From the NCBI GenBank assembly GCA_049662565.1, contig JBATBW010000175.1:1-17057 (forward strand): 17,057 nucleotides of DNA, read 5' to 3'. Position numbers and translations under genes: made by a program. A model generated the notes under the pieces. That model made no database searches. It was given only the letters and a program-made list of their open reading frames with translations, and was not told the origin of the DNA. Below are positions 6,938-15,156 of this stretch, piece by piece. This stretch comes from JBATBW01 sp049662565 (GTDB lineage: Bacteria > Bacillota_I > Bacilli_A > Erysipelotrichales > Erysipelotrichaceae). Each line of letters begins with the position of its first letter. Within the stretch, counting starts at the first letter, position 1.

Positions 6938-9823
6938 ATGAAGATTGAAAAAAATAAATTACGTCAAAATTCTAAACTATTAATTATGATATTATTAGTT
7001 GTTTTCCTAATTATGACGATAAGTATCTTTTTAAGTCAAGAAACAGCATCAAGGGTTATTGATAAAGAGAATTTAGGGACCGAAGAAATTGCAATTGGCA
7101 AATTAGTTATTAATGAGGTTAACACTTCCAATAATGGAGCAATTACTGATCCTAATGGCATTCCTTATGAATATGTTGAGCTATATAATGGTTCTAATCA
7201 AGATATAAATTTATTAAATTATGGTTTAAGTGATAAAGAAAAAGAAATTAAATGGGTTTTTCCGGAAACAACTATTAAAGCTAACGGCTATGCCCTAATT
7301 TATCTTAGTGGCAAAGCCCAAGACGGTTTATATGCTAATTTCAAGTTATCCTCAGCCGGTGGTGAAAAACTTTCATTGCGAGCTCCAAGTGGTAAAGTAG
7401 TTGATGTAGTTGAAACACAATCATTATCAAATAATGAGGTATTAGCTCGTAATCATTTAGGTAAGTGGGTAGTTTTTGATCATTGTACGCCGGGTTTTGA
7501 AAATAATCAGGCGGGTTTAGAGGCTTTTCTTGCATCATTAAAGACAGAAAACAAAACGGGTCTAATAATTAGTGAGTTTTTACCTAATAACAAGGGTAAC
7601 GTTAGTGTTAATGGCAATTATTACGGTTATATTGAATTAACTAATACTAGTTCTGGTGATATTAATTTAGAGAATTATTCTTTATCTAATTCATTAAACT
7701 ATAGTTTTAAATGGCAATTTAAAAATTATTCTTTATCTAGTGGGAAAAGTGTAGTTGTTTATACTTCGGGTAAAAGTTCTTATGATGATGTTTTAGAATC
7801 TTCATTTAAACTCACTAGTAATAATGGAGAAGTAGTGCTAGCGGATAATAAAGGAAAAGTTATTGATTATCAAAAATATGAAAACATTCCTAATGGATTA
7901 GCTGCGGTTTTAATTAATGATAAATTTGTTAATAGTATAAATATATCACCGGGTTATTCTAATGATGTGGCGGGAATTACGGCCTTTAATAATACTAGAA
8001 GTGTGCGTAGTGATTTAATTATAAGCGAGGTTTGTAATAACAATACGAAATATGTTGTAGATAATGGCAATAATTTCTATGATTTTATTGAGATTAAGAA
8101 TATAAGCAATAAAGATATTAATATTAAAGATTATTATTTATCTAATACTGATAATGAATTGAATAAATATCAACTTCCAGATATTACATTAAAGGCTAAA
8201 GGGTCTTATGTAATTTTAGCTAGTGGTAACACGACTTTTTCAAATAGCAAATATCAACATGCGAATTTTAAAATTGGTGATGTAGAAGGAATATTCTTAA
8301 CTAAGAATAGTCAAATCGTGGATGCAATTGCGATTGGTAATATGTTGCCTAATTATTCTATCGGGAAAAGTGACCAAGGGAAAGTTTATTATTATCAAGA
8401 ATCCACACCAGCAGAAAATAATAATTCGGGTAGCGTGGGCATTAGTGATCCGGTCATAAATTTATCGACGGCCGGTGTTTATAATAATATAAACGATTTA
8501 ACAATTCAATTAATGGGTAAAGGTACTATTTACTATACGTTAAATGGCGAGTGGCCAACGGATAAAAGTGATGTGTATACTGGCCCTTTTTCCATTAATA
8601 AGACGACAACAATTAGGTATATGCAAAAGGAAAGCGATATGCACACCAGCAAAGTTGTGACGGATAGTTATATTCTAAATGAAAATCCGAATATTGATGT
8701 CTTAGCGTTGGCAATAGATGAAGATGATTTAAATCGTTTGCATCGTAATGCAGGAAGAGTTGGTTATGAGATTGGCAATGGTTCGATGGAACTATTTGAA
8801 AATAATAAGAAAGTGCTGTCTGCTCCGATGGGGTTACAATTATTTGGTGGTAGTGCTCGCAGTTATGCGAAAAAATCATATGAAGTAGTATTTAAAAAAG
8901 AATATGGTGAAGGTCATATTGAATATCCAGTATTTAATAATCGGGATTATCGAAATTATCAATCATTAGTATTGAGAACTGGTTCTCAAGATGATGAATT
9001 TGCGGTTATTAGAGATGTAGTAGCAACTTCATTAATGGATGAATTCACTGATGTGGCAACCCAAGCTTATCGACCAGTTTCGATGTATATTAATGGCGAA
9101 TATTGGGGGTTGTATTTCATCAGGGAAAAAGTTGATGAACACTTCATTACAAATAACTATAATGTTGATGGTACACAAAGTAATCTGATCAGAATTGATG
9201 GTGATATTAAAGTTGGTGATAAAAAACAATATAATGAGTTAGTTAGTTTTGCTTCTAAATATGATTTAAATAATGCGGATAATTATGCGAAATTACAAAC
9301 GATGATTGATATTGATAGTGTGATTGATTTTTGGATTGGTGAATCTTATCTAGCAAATAATGATATTGTCAATTGCCGTTTCTTCAATAATCCGGCATTA
9401 GATGGTGGTAAGTTTAAATATATTTTTTATGATTTAGATTTTGCTTGGTATAATAGTAATCATAATTATTTTTCTTTCGCTACTGCACCAGGTGGCATTA
9501 GTGAGTATGGTTTTGATAATACTTTGTTGAGAGAGATGATGTCTAGTAAATTATTTAGACAAAGGTTTTTAGAAAGATTGAAGTATAATTTAGATAATAC
9601 TTGGAAGAAAGAAAATATTATAAAAAGAATTGAAGATATTGAAAATAAATTGGATTTAGAAATGCAAAAGGATCGTCCGAGATGGAATTTTTCTTACAAA
9701 AATTGGAAAGGAGAAGTTGATAAACTAATTGATTTTGTCGAAAAACGCGATAAAACATTTAGAACTACGGCAAAGAGCTATTTTAGAATGTCGTCAGAAG
9801 AATATCAACAGTATCTACAATAA
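6938..9823 (+). CDS. Membrane-anchored CotH-family protein with lamin-tail and chitobiase-type domains
   Basis: 961 residues. A short basic N terminus and one membrane helix (about 14-33) place the rest outside the cell. Three lamin-tail-like repeats follow (~53-190, ~207-345, ~357-495). Each opens with an IxE-type strand (VINEV, IISEF, IISEV), has an E(Y/I/F)VEL/IEL/IEI strand, and the first two close with TPG/SPG then N-rich turns. Next is a chitobiase/HEX C-terminal-type beta domain (~503-580, IYYTLNGEWPT and YTGPF). The CotH domain covers ~585-945, with GGSARSYAKKSYEV (637-650), EYWGLYFIREKVDEHF (721-736) and the DxD-bearing YDLDFAW (831-837). CotH proteins in spore coats are atypical kinases; a surface or wall substrate is plausible here (inference). 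Its stop shares one base with the start of the VTC gene (TAATG), so the two are coupled. Confidence 0.9.
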   Translation: MKIEKNKLRQNSKLLIMILLVVFLIMTISIFLSQETASRVIDKENLGTEEIAIGKLVINEVNTSNNGAITDPNGIPYEYVELYNGSNQDINLLNYGLSDKEKEIKWVFPETTIKANGYALIYLSGKAQDGLYANFKLSSAGGEKLSLRAPSGKVVDVVETQSLSNNEVLARNHLGKWVVFDHCTPGFENNQAGLEAFLASLKTENKTGLIISEFLPNNKGNVSVNGNYYGYIELTNTSSGDINLENYSLSNSLNYSFKWQFKNYSLSSGKSVVVYTSGKSSYDDVLESSFKLTSNNGEVVLADNKGKVIDYQKYENIPNGLAAVLINDKFVNSINISPGYSNDVAGITAFNNTRSVRSDLIISEVCNNNTKYVVDNGNNFYDFIEIKNISNKDINIKDYYLSNTDNELNKYQLPDITLKAKGSYVILASGNTTFSNSKYQHANFKIGDVEGIFLTKNSQIVDAIAIGNMLPNYSIGKSDQGKVYYYQESTPAENNNSGSVGISDPVINLSTAGVYNNINDLTIQLMGKGTIYYTLNGEWPTDKSDVYTGPFSINKTTTIRYMQKESDMHTSKVVTDSYILNENPNIDVLALAIDEDDLNRLHRNAGRVGYEIGNGSMELFENNKKVLSAPMGLQLFGGSARSYAKKSYEVVFKKEYGEGHIEYPVFNNRDYRNYQSLVLRTGSQDDEFAVIRDVVATSLMDEFTDVATQAYRPVSMYINGEYWGLYFIREKVDEHFITNNYNVDGTQSNLIRIDGDIKVGDKKQYNELVSFASKYDLNNADNYAKLQTMIDIDSVIDFWIGESYLANNDIVNCRFFNNPALDGGKFKYIFYDLDFAWYNSNHNYFSFATAPGGISEYGFDNTLLREMMSSKLFRQRFLERLKYNLDNTWKKENIIKRIEDIENKLDLEMQKDRPRWNFSYKNWKGEVDKLIDFVEKRDKTFRTTAKSYFRMSSEEYQQYLQ

Positions 9824-10500
9824 TGAAATATCGTCATGAAATTAAATATACGATTAATAGTAAGCACGCAAATTATTTAATGCGACAATTGTCTTTAGTT
9901 TTAACTAAGGATCAAAATAAGTTTAATGAAGATGGTTCTTATTTAATTAAAAGTTTGTATTTCGATACAATGGATAATAAATTATATCTAGAAAAATTGG
10001 ATGGAATATTATATCGTAAGAAGTATCGAATTCGTATTTATAATAATGATGATACCTTTATTCGTTTAGAAAAGAAAATGAAACACAATAATATGACTGC
10101 GAAAAAGCAGACATTGATTAATCGTCAGGATTACGATAAAATATTAAAAGGTAATATTAGAGATATAAATACCAAAGAGCCGTTATTTTTAGAGTTTATT
10201 AACGAAATGAAGAACAATAATTTATTACCAAGTATCATTGTAAGTTATCATCGAATGGCCTTTACTTATCCTTTAAGTGATGTTCGCATAACCTTTGATT
10301 ATCATATTCAATCGGGTTTATATAATTATGAATTGTTCGATACTAGTAAACCGAATTTTGATATCTTAAATGAAAAATATTGTGTTCTAGAAGTCAAATA
10401 TAATGAGTTTTTACCAACGTTTATTGAAAATATATTACAAAGTATACCGCTACAAAGAGAAGCAGTTAGTAAGTTTGCTCGTTGTCGTAGCATCAAATAG
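9823..10500 (+). CDS. VTC-domain protein (polyphosphate polymerase-like, triphosphate tunnel fold)
   Basis: A 225-residue soluble protein. VTC domains fold into a beta tunnel that binds nucleoside triphosphate and divalent metal; in yeast they polymerise phosphate. Alternating charged strands typical of the tunnel are visible: RHEIKYTI (4-11), IKSLYFDT, RKKYRIRIY, IRLEKKMKH and the C-terminal LEVKYNEFLP. There is no membrane helix. It starts at the TAATG overlap with the CotH stop and has no strong ribosome binding site, so it depends on coupling. CotH, VTC and DUF4956 genes occur together in many bacteria, which supports a joint role. Whether this protein makes polyphosphate or another triphosphate-derived product cannot be told from the sequence. 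Confidence 0.85.
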   Translation: MKYRHEIKYTINSKHANYLMRQLSLVLTKDQNKFNEDGSYLIKSLYFDTMDNKLYLEKLDGILYRKKYRIRIYNNDDTFIRLEKKMKHNNMTAKKQTLINRQDYDKILKGNIRDINTKEPLFLEFINEMKNNNLLPSIIVSYHRMAFTYPLSDVRITFDYHIQSGLYNYELFDTSKPNFDILNEKYCVLEVKYNEFLPTFIENILQSIPLQREAVSKFARCRSIK

Positions 10501-10509
10501 GAGGATATT

Positions 10510-11184
10510 ATGAGCGCTTTAGATTTTATTAAAAAGTCCATATTAGAACAATTTAGTGGGACAATCAGCTTACCGCAATTATTAATTGCCTTAGTTGTAT
10601 CATTTATGTTAGGTTTATTTATTACTTACATTTACAAAAAAACTTATACTGGTGTCGTTTATTCAAAAAACTTTGCCTTGTGTATCGTTTTACTAGCGAT
10701 GGTTACCTCACTAGTAACAATGACAATTTCTAGTAATATTACTTTATCATTAGGGATGGTTGGGGCATTATCTATTGTTCGTTTTAGAACTGCGGTCAAA
10801 GAACCGGTTGATACAGCCTTTATGTTTTGGGGTATTGGTGTTGGAATTATGTGTGGCGCAGGTTTATTTGTAGCAGGTATTTTAGGTTCTTTTGGTTTAG
10901 GGGCAATGTATTTATTTGCTTATATGATTGGTTTTAGAGTTAGTAGCCGTTTTTTATTAGTTATTAGATATAATGCTTTAGCTCATGAAAATGTCAAAAA
11001 TCAATTGTCGACTTTAAGTGGCATTAAGTTGAAGAGTAATTCAATGTTTGAAAACGATGTTGAAGTAACTTATGAAATTGATGTCAATGATAAAAAGAAT
11101 ACTGATGTAGTTGAAAATTTTAAATTAATAGATGGCGTTAAAAACGTTAGTCTAATTTCTTATCAAAATGATTTTGGAGATTAA
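10510..11184 (+). CDS. DUF4956-family integral membrane protein
   Basis: 224 residues with at least four membrane segments (about 21-43, 54-73, 102-122 and 124-143) and a soluble C-terminal alpha/beta domain of ~75 residues. The hallmark is LSIVRFRTAVKEPVDTAFMFWG (87-108), which I recognise as DUF4956. No biochemical function is established to my knowledge. AGGAGG precedes the start by 5 bases. It follows the VTC gene by 9 bases and precedes the next gene by 3. Its membrane position next to a cytoplasmic VTC protein suggests it could form an export or membrane platform for the VTC product (inference). Confidence 0.85.
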   Translation: MSALDFIKKSILEQFSGTISLPQLLIALVVSFMLGLFITYIYKKTYTGVVYSKNFALCIVLLAMVTSLVTMTISSNITLSLGMVGALSIVRFRTAVKEPVDTAFMFWGIGVGIMCGAGLFVAGILGSFGLGAMYLFAYMIGFRVSSRFLLVIRYNALAHENVKNQLSTLSGIKLKSNSMFENDVEVTYEIDVNDKKNTDVVENFKLIDGVKNVSLISYQNDFGD

Positions 11185-11187
11185 TGA

Positions 11188-12576
11188 ATGCTGAAGAATG
11201 TTAAACATGGGAAACCACCAATTAATAAAAAATGGAAAATATTTAATATTATAAATAGTATTGTCATTCTCGCAATACTAGGTTTTTACTTGGGAAGAAT
11301 GTACCATTACTATAATTTAGAAAATGGTAAAACCGAACAAAAAGATATTTTGCTAGCTGATAAAATGAAATCAAATCCAAGCCTAATTGATTTAGAAAAC
11401 GGGTTAATTAGCAACGAAGATGGAACCTATACTTATAAAGGGTCAGTCACTAACAATTATATTTTATATTCAGGGCGAGTATTTAGAGCTTTATCAATTG
11501 ATAAAGATAATAATGTTAGTGCAATTAGCGAAGATAGCCAAACCTTGTTAGTGGCAAACATAAATAGCGAATATCAAAAATCATATAGTTTCAATTGGTT
11601 AAATACTGTTGAAGGTGATGCTAATTCTGGTGTTTTCGCAAATTCTTTAAATGATATAACAACAAATTTAACCTATACTAATACATGTTTGGATAAAGTT
11701 GATGATCTGTCTAATATTAAATGTGAAGTAGTTAATAAGGAACAATATGTATCTTTATTGAGTTTAAAGCAATATCAAGATGCTAATGGGGCTAAGAGTT
11801 TTTTAAATAATGGGACTAATTGGTGGTTAAATACTACCAATAGTAATAATAAAATGTATTATGTTGCTAGTGATGGTGGTATTACGACTAATAAATTTGA
11901 CACAATCGTTCATAATATTAGACCAGTAATTACCTTTAATAACAAAGTGATAATTACTTCAGGATCAGGAGCTAAAAATGATCCGTTTGTGATTGAAGCT
12001 CGCAAGCTTACTACTTTAACAGATGCAAGTGTAGGGAATCATGTACTATTCTCTAAACATAATTGGGTAGTGACAAAAAAAGATGATACGGGAGTAACAT
12101 TATTATTAGATACTAATCTAAAGGTCGAAGATAAAGAATTCACTTCTCCTTATGGTGATAGCGTCATGTCTTTAGATACTACGTTGGGGAAATATTTAAA
12201 TAATGATTTCTTTAATTCCTTATCAGGCAAAGATAATGTTTTAGATAATGAATGGTACAATGGGAAAATATCAGCATATAGTAAATTTAATTACGTTGAT
12301 GCTCTAAATTCTAAATTTAGCGGTAAAGTTGGATTATTAAAATATGGTGACCTCTTTGTCGGAAAGAATATTGATTCTTTTATTTTGACACGCCCTTTTG
12401 GAGATAATGATACTATATACCATGTGAATAAAGAAGGTATATTATTTTCTGATCTAATAAAAAATGCACATGGTTTTGCACCGGTAATAAAAGTAAATAA
12501 AGATTTAGAAATAACTAGTGGAGATGGTTCGATAGCTAACCCTCTAGAATTAAAGGAGGTAACAAATGGACAATAA
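11188..12576 (+). CDS. Membrane-anchored protein of two similar extracellular modules, function unknown
   Basis: 462 residues. A basic N terminus and one helix (about 18-35) anchor it; the remainder should be outside. Two related modules follow. Module 1 (~75-270) ends HNIRPVITFNNKVIITSGSG and NDPFVI. Module 2 (~275-457) ends HGFAPVIKVNKDLEITSGDG and NPLEL. Both start with an N(Y/H)(I/V)L(Y/F)S strand. The WWLN...YYVASDGGI stretch and the RPVI...SGSGxxxDPF ending resemble DUF6273-like surface modules common in Firmicutes; I am not certain of the family. Module 1 has the only cysteines (C167, C179), possibly a disulfide loop. GGAGA lies 7 bases upstream. The 3' end overlaps the glycosidase gene by 11 bases, so the two products may work together at the cell surface. 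Confidence 0.7.
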   Translation: MLKNVKHGKPPINKKWKIFNIINSIVILAILGFYLGRMYHYYNLENGKTEQKDILLADKMKSNPSLIDLENGLISNEDGTYTYKGSVTNNYILYSGRVFRALSIDKDNNVSAISEDSQTLLVANINSEYQKSYSFNWLNTVEGDANSGVFANSLNDITTNLTYTNTCLDKVDDLSNIKCEVVNKEQYVSLLSLKQYQDANGAKSFLNNGTNWWLNTTNSNNKMYYVASDGGITTNKFDTIVHNIRPVITFNNKVIITSGSGAKNDPFVIEARKLTTLTDASVGNHVLFSKHNWVVTKKDDTGVTLLLDTNLKVEDKEFTSPYGDSVMSLDTTLGKYLNNDFFNSLSGKDNVLDNEWYNGKISAYSKFNYVDALNSKFSGKVGLLKYGDLFVGKNIDSFILTRPFGDNDTIYHVNKEGILFSDLIKNAHGFAPVIKVNKDLEITSGDGSIANPLELKEVTNGQ

Positions 12577-13885
12577 CAATCAATTTAACAATGACGAATT
12601 CAATAAACTTCCAATAGAACAACCAATTGATGAAGAAACGGTTGAAAATCAAGAACTAGGTAATAATGAAGATACAAAATTAGTAGTAGATGAAGAAAAC
12701 ATTGAAAATGAAGTAATTAAGGATTTAGTAAATGAAGAAAATACAACAACGGGTGAATTACTAATAGATGATAATATTGAAGAAGTAAATACCGGAAAAG
12801 AAGGAATTATCAATCTAGCGAATGAAAATATCCATAATATCAAAGCTAAACCTTTATCCCGGGGAAATAAAAAGAATCATCCTCGTCCACGTAAAATGGG
12901 CGGTTTCTCTAAATTTTTAATTTTTGTTGATGTTTGTGCTGTCATTTGTTTTTTCATTGTTTATGGGCCCTTAGGATTCTTTAGAAACTGGTTTGTAAGC
13001 ACCGCTTTAACAACAATGACACACCAATATTTTGCCTATACGCTATATACTGAAGATATGATTAAAGATATTGCAAGTCAAAATGTAGTGATCGAATCAG
13101 GCGAAAATACGGATACAAACGCAATTAAAATCACTGATGTTAAAGATGAAGGTGTTTATGAATCAATATATGAAGAACAAATTTTAAAAAGAGATCCAAA
13201 TAACGATTTATTCAAGTTAGTAGAAATTGAAGGCGATGGTTATAAAGGGTTTATGGTCGTTATTTATGATCCTAGCCGTATTGATTTAGTAATGGCCAAA
13301 AAACTAAACAATGGTGGTCAAATGATTACCGATTTAGCTGAAAGTTATGAAAGTAAAGTCGCAATTAATGCTAGTGGATTTATGCAACTAGGAGGCGGTG
13401 GTGTTCGTCCTCGAGGAAATGTAATCAAAGACGGTCAAGTTGTTTATGATGATGGTACAGCTGGTCAATTTATCGGTTTTACAAAAGATAATATTTTATC
13501 ATTAGCAACAATGTCAGCTTCACAAGCAGTTGAATTTGGTTATAAAAACGCAGTAGAATTCGGCCCATTCTTAATTGTTAATGGTGAACCATCAATATTC
13601 AAAGGTGATGGTGGTTATGGCATCCATCCACGTACAGCTATCGGTCAAAGACAAGATGGTATTGTTTTAATGGTAATCATTGACGGTCGTCAATTTGGTT
13701 ATAGTAATGGTATTAATATGCCAGATTTAGCCGATATATTTATTAAATATAAGGCATATAATGCCGCAAATTTAGACGGTGGTGGAAGTACATCGCTAGC
13801 AATTGGTAATAAATTGATCAATAAGCCAGCTGGATATAATTACGAAGGCGAACGATATTTGGCTGATGCTTGGATAGTAAGATAG
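12566..13885 (+). CDS. Membrane-anchored phosphodiester glycosidase (NAGPA domain) with acidic cytoplasmic tail
   Basis: 439 residues. An Asn/Glu/Asp-rich, probably disordered tail (1-90) is followed by a basic patch (93-110) and one membrane helix (~116-137), so the tail is cytoplasmic and the enzyme external. The NAGPA domain (~225-439) shows AINASGF (266-272), RPRGN (281-285), EFGPFLIVNG (331-340), HPRTAIGQ (354-361), DGR (373-375) and NLDGGGSTSL (402-411). The family cleaves sugar-phosphate-sugar diesters, as in uncovering mannose-6-phosphate, and bacterial members act on exopolysaccharide or wall-linked phosphodiesters. A near-perfect AAAGGAGGT lies 5 bases before the start. It overlaps the preceding gene by 11 bases and the ZIP gene follows after one base. 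The exact substrate is unknown. Confidence 0.87.
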   Translation: MDNNNQFNNDEFNKLPIEQPIDEETVENQELGNNEDTKLVVDEENIENEVIKDLVNEENTTTGELLIDDNIEEVNTGKEGIINLANENIHNIKAKPLSRGNKKNHPRPRKMGGFSKFLIFVDVCAVICFFIVYGPLGFFRNWFVSTALTTMTHQYFAYTLYTEDMIKDIASQNVVIESGENTDTNAIKITDVKDEGVYESIYEEQILKRDPNNDLFKLVEIEGDGYKGFMVVIYDPSRIDLVMAKKLNNGGQMITDLAESYESKVAINASGFMQLGGGGVRPRGNVIKDGQVVYDDGTAGQFIGFTKDNILSLATMSASQAVEFGYKNAVEFGPFLIVNGEPSIFKGDGGYGIHPRTAIGQRQDGIVLMVIIDGRQFGYSNGINMPDLADIFIKYKAYNAANLDGGGSTSLAIGNKLINKPAGYNYEGERYLADAWIVR

Positions 13886-13886
13886 T

Positions 13887-14687
13887 ATGGGTAATTTTTG
13901 GTTAGCATTATTAATGACTACAATTGCCGGTCTATCTACAGGTCTTGGGGGATTAATTGCTTTTTTTGCCAAAAAAACTAAAACATCATTTTTATCAATT
14001 TGTTTAGGATTTTCTGCCGGGGTAATGATTTATGTATCAATGGTTGAATTGTTAAGCGAATCAAATTTATTATTATCCAACAGTAATGGAGAAAAACTGG
14101 GCACATTATATAGTATGTTAGGTTTTTTTGGGGGAGTAATATTTATTGCAATCATTGATAAAATGATTCCTGAAAAGCAAAATCCCCATCATGTAATGTC
14201 ACCAAAACATGCTGATAGAGAATTTAAAAAAGCTTTAAAATTAAAAAGAGTAGGTGTTTTAACTGCAGTTTCAATTGCTATTCATAATTTCCCAGAAGGT
14301 ATAGCAACTTTTGTTTCAGCTATGCAAAGTATCGAGATAGCAATACCTATTGTTATAGCTATCGCTATTCATAATTTACCAGAAGGTATTGCGGTAAGTG
14401 TTCCAATATATTATGCTACCGGAAATAGATTGAAAGCATTTAAATTATCTTTGCTTTCAGGACTTGCTGAACCAATAGGAGGTATTATTGGATATCTTCT
14501 ATTAGCTCCATATTTAAATGACACCTTAAATGGTTTACTATATGCGGCAATTGCCGGAATTATGGTTTATATTTCTTTTGATGAATTGTTGCCTAGTGCT
14601 AGAGAATATGGCAATGATCATTTAGCAATTTACGGTCTATTTTTTGGAATGCTAGTAATGGGTCTAAGTATGTGGTTAATTATTTAA
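13887..14687 (+). CDS. zupT: ZIP-family divalent metal transporter (ZupT-like)
   Basis: 266 residues with about eight membrane segments. ZIP proteins bring zinc and other divalent metals into the cytoplasm. The metal-binding signatures are in paired helices: HNFPEG (133-138) and HNLPEG (162-167). Further conserved acidic positions are Glu54 (MVEL), Glu195 (LAEPIGG) and Glu233 (FDELLP). The N terminus (LSTGLGGLIAFFAKKTKTSFL) matches ZupT closely, which fixes the start at 13887. No convincing ribosome binding site precedes it and only one base separates it from the glycosidase stop, so it probably depends on reinitiation. It may supply metal to cells using the metal-dependent CotH and VTC enzymes, or simply share the transcript. 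No terminator follows before the tRNA promoter. Confidence 0.92.
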   Translation: MGNFWLALLMTTIAGLSTGLGGLIAFFAKKTKTSFLSICLGFSAGVMIYVSMVELLSESNLLLSNSNGEKLGTLYSMLGFFGGVIFIAIIDKMIPEKQNPHHVMSPKHADREFKKALKLKRVGVLTAVSIAIHNFPEGIATFVSAMQSIEIAIPIVIAIAIHNLPEGIAVSVPIYYATGNRLKAFKLSLLSGLAEPIGGIIGYLLLAPYLNDTLNGLLYAAIAGIMVYISFDELLPSAREYGNDHLAIYGLFFGMLVMGLSMWLII

Positions 14688-14695
14688 AAAAACTA

Positions 14696-14724
14696 TTTAC
14701 AAATACAATTGTTTAGTGTATTAT
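14696..14724 (+). promoter_or_regulatory. Sigma-A promoter of tRNA-His
   Basis: TTTACA (14696-14701) and TATTAT (14719-14724) are separated by 17 bases. The transcript would start about 8-10 bases after the -10 box, just at the 5' end of the tRNA. Confidence 0.7.
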
Positions 14725-14734
14725 TATATGGCAC

Positions 14735-14812
14735 GGCGGTTGTGGTGAAGTTGGTTAACACTCTAGATTGTGGCTCTAGCATTCGCGGGTTCGAGTCCCG
14801 TCAATCGCCCCA
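14735..14812 (+). tRNA. tRNA-His (anticodon GUG)
   Basis: A full cloverleaf can be drawn. The acceptor stem is GCGGTTG (14736-14742) with CAATCGC (14802-14808), with one G-T pair. The anticodon stem is CTAGA/TCTAG around loop TTGTGGC, with anticodon GTG at 14770-14772. The T stem closes the TTCGAGT loop. The extra G at -1 (14735) and discriminator C73 (14809) are the identity marks of tRNA-His. CCA is encoded (14810-14812). Confidence 0.96.
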
Positions 14813-14835
14813 TTTATTATTAAAAATAATATAAT

Positions 14836-14870
14836 AAAAGCTTATAGAATATTATCTATGAGCTTTTTAT
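14836..14870 (+). terminator. Intrinsic terminator after tRNA-His
   Basis: A 12-bp stem pairs 14836-14847 (AAAAGCTTATAG) with 14856-14867 (CTATGAGCTTTT), including one G-U pair, around an 8-base loop and ending in a T run. It ends the tRNA transcript and is also the first good terminator downstream of the CotH-to-ZIP operon. Confidence 0.8.
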
Positions 14871-15060
14871 TTGTCTATTATTAATGAATAGAAAATATAA
14901 TGATATTAAAACTATTATCAGATAAAGTAATATTATTAAACAATAGAAGATTGTTAAAATAACAAAATTAGATTTTCTGATATGAAATACTACAATACAT
15001 CTAAGAGATAGATAAAACAGTTGTTTTTCTATTGCTTAATTATTATAATTAATTATATTA
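14871..15060 (+). other. Non-coding AT-rich stretch downstream of tRNA-His
   Basis: I see no gene here on either strand. The stretch is very AT-rich and holds only small inverted repeats, described separately. No copy of the tRNA 3' end, which would mark an attachment site, was found. Confidence 0.6.
14939..14965. repeat. Overlapping small inverted repeats, operator-like
   Basis: AACAAT (14939-14944) pairs with ATTGTT (14950-14955). TTGTTA (14951-14956) pairs with TAACAA (14960-14965). The two arrangements share the central TTGTT and are mutually exclusive. They could be a protein-binding site, but such short AT-rich palindromes also occur by chance. Confidence 0.3.
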
Positions 15061-15089
15061 GAGACAATGTTTATATATTGTGGTAATAT
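15061..15089 (+). promoter_or_regulatory. Extended -10 promoter of the Cys-rich peptide cassette
   Basis: The -10 box TAATAT (15084-15089) is preceded by TGG, giving an extended -10. GAGACA (15061-15066) lies 17 bases upstream and matches four of six -35 bases. It is the best promoter between tRNA-His and the cassette, and would give a leader of roughly 200 bases before the lipoprotein gene. Confidence 0.5.
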
Positions 15090-15108
15090 AAAATCAAAGA
15101 GGTGCATT

Positions 15109-15156
15109 ATGAAAAAAAACAACCCTCAAAGATACAAAAATGGTGAAATAGATTGA
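15109..15156 (+). CDS. 15-codon mini-ORF (possible leader peptide or truncated gene)
   Basis: ATG at 15109 follows AGAGGTG at suitable spacing and encodes MKKNNPQRYKNGEID before a TGA at 15154. The predicted promoter lies 20 bases upstream, so this is the first thing a ribosome would meet on the transcript. If the TGA were read as sense, the frame would continue for 14 codons to a TAG at 15196-15198. It could be a leader peptide controlling the downstream hairpin, or the remnant of a longer gene. There is no homology I recognise. Confidence 0.4.
   Translation: MKKNNPQRYKNGEID

Noticed and set aside
8613..9229. Minus-strand ORFs within the CotH gene and elsewhere (2148-2396, 7341-7538, 10326-10541, 12649-12843)
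   Set aside because: They lie opposite well-supported genes, have no recognisable protein features and are typical antisense shadows.
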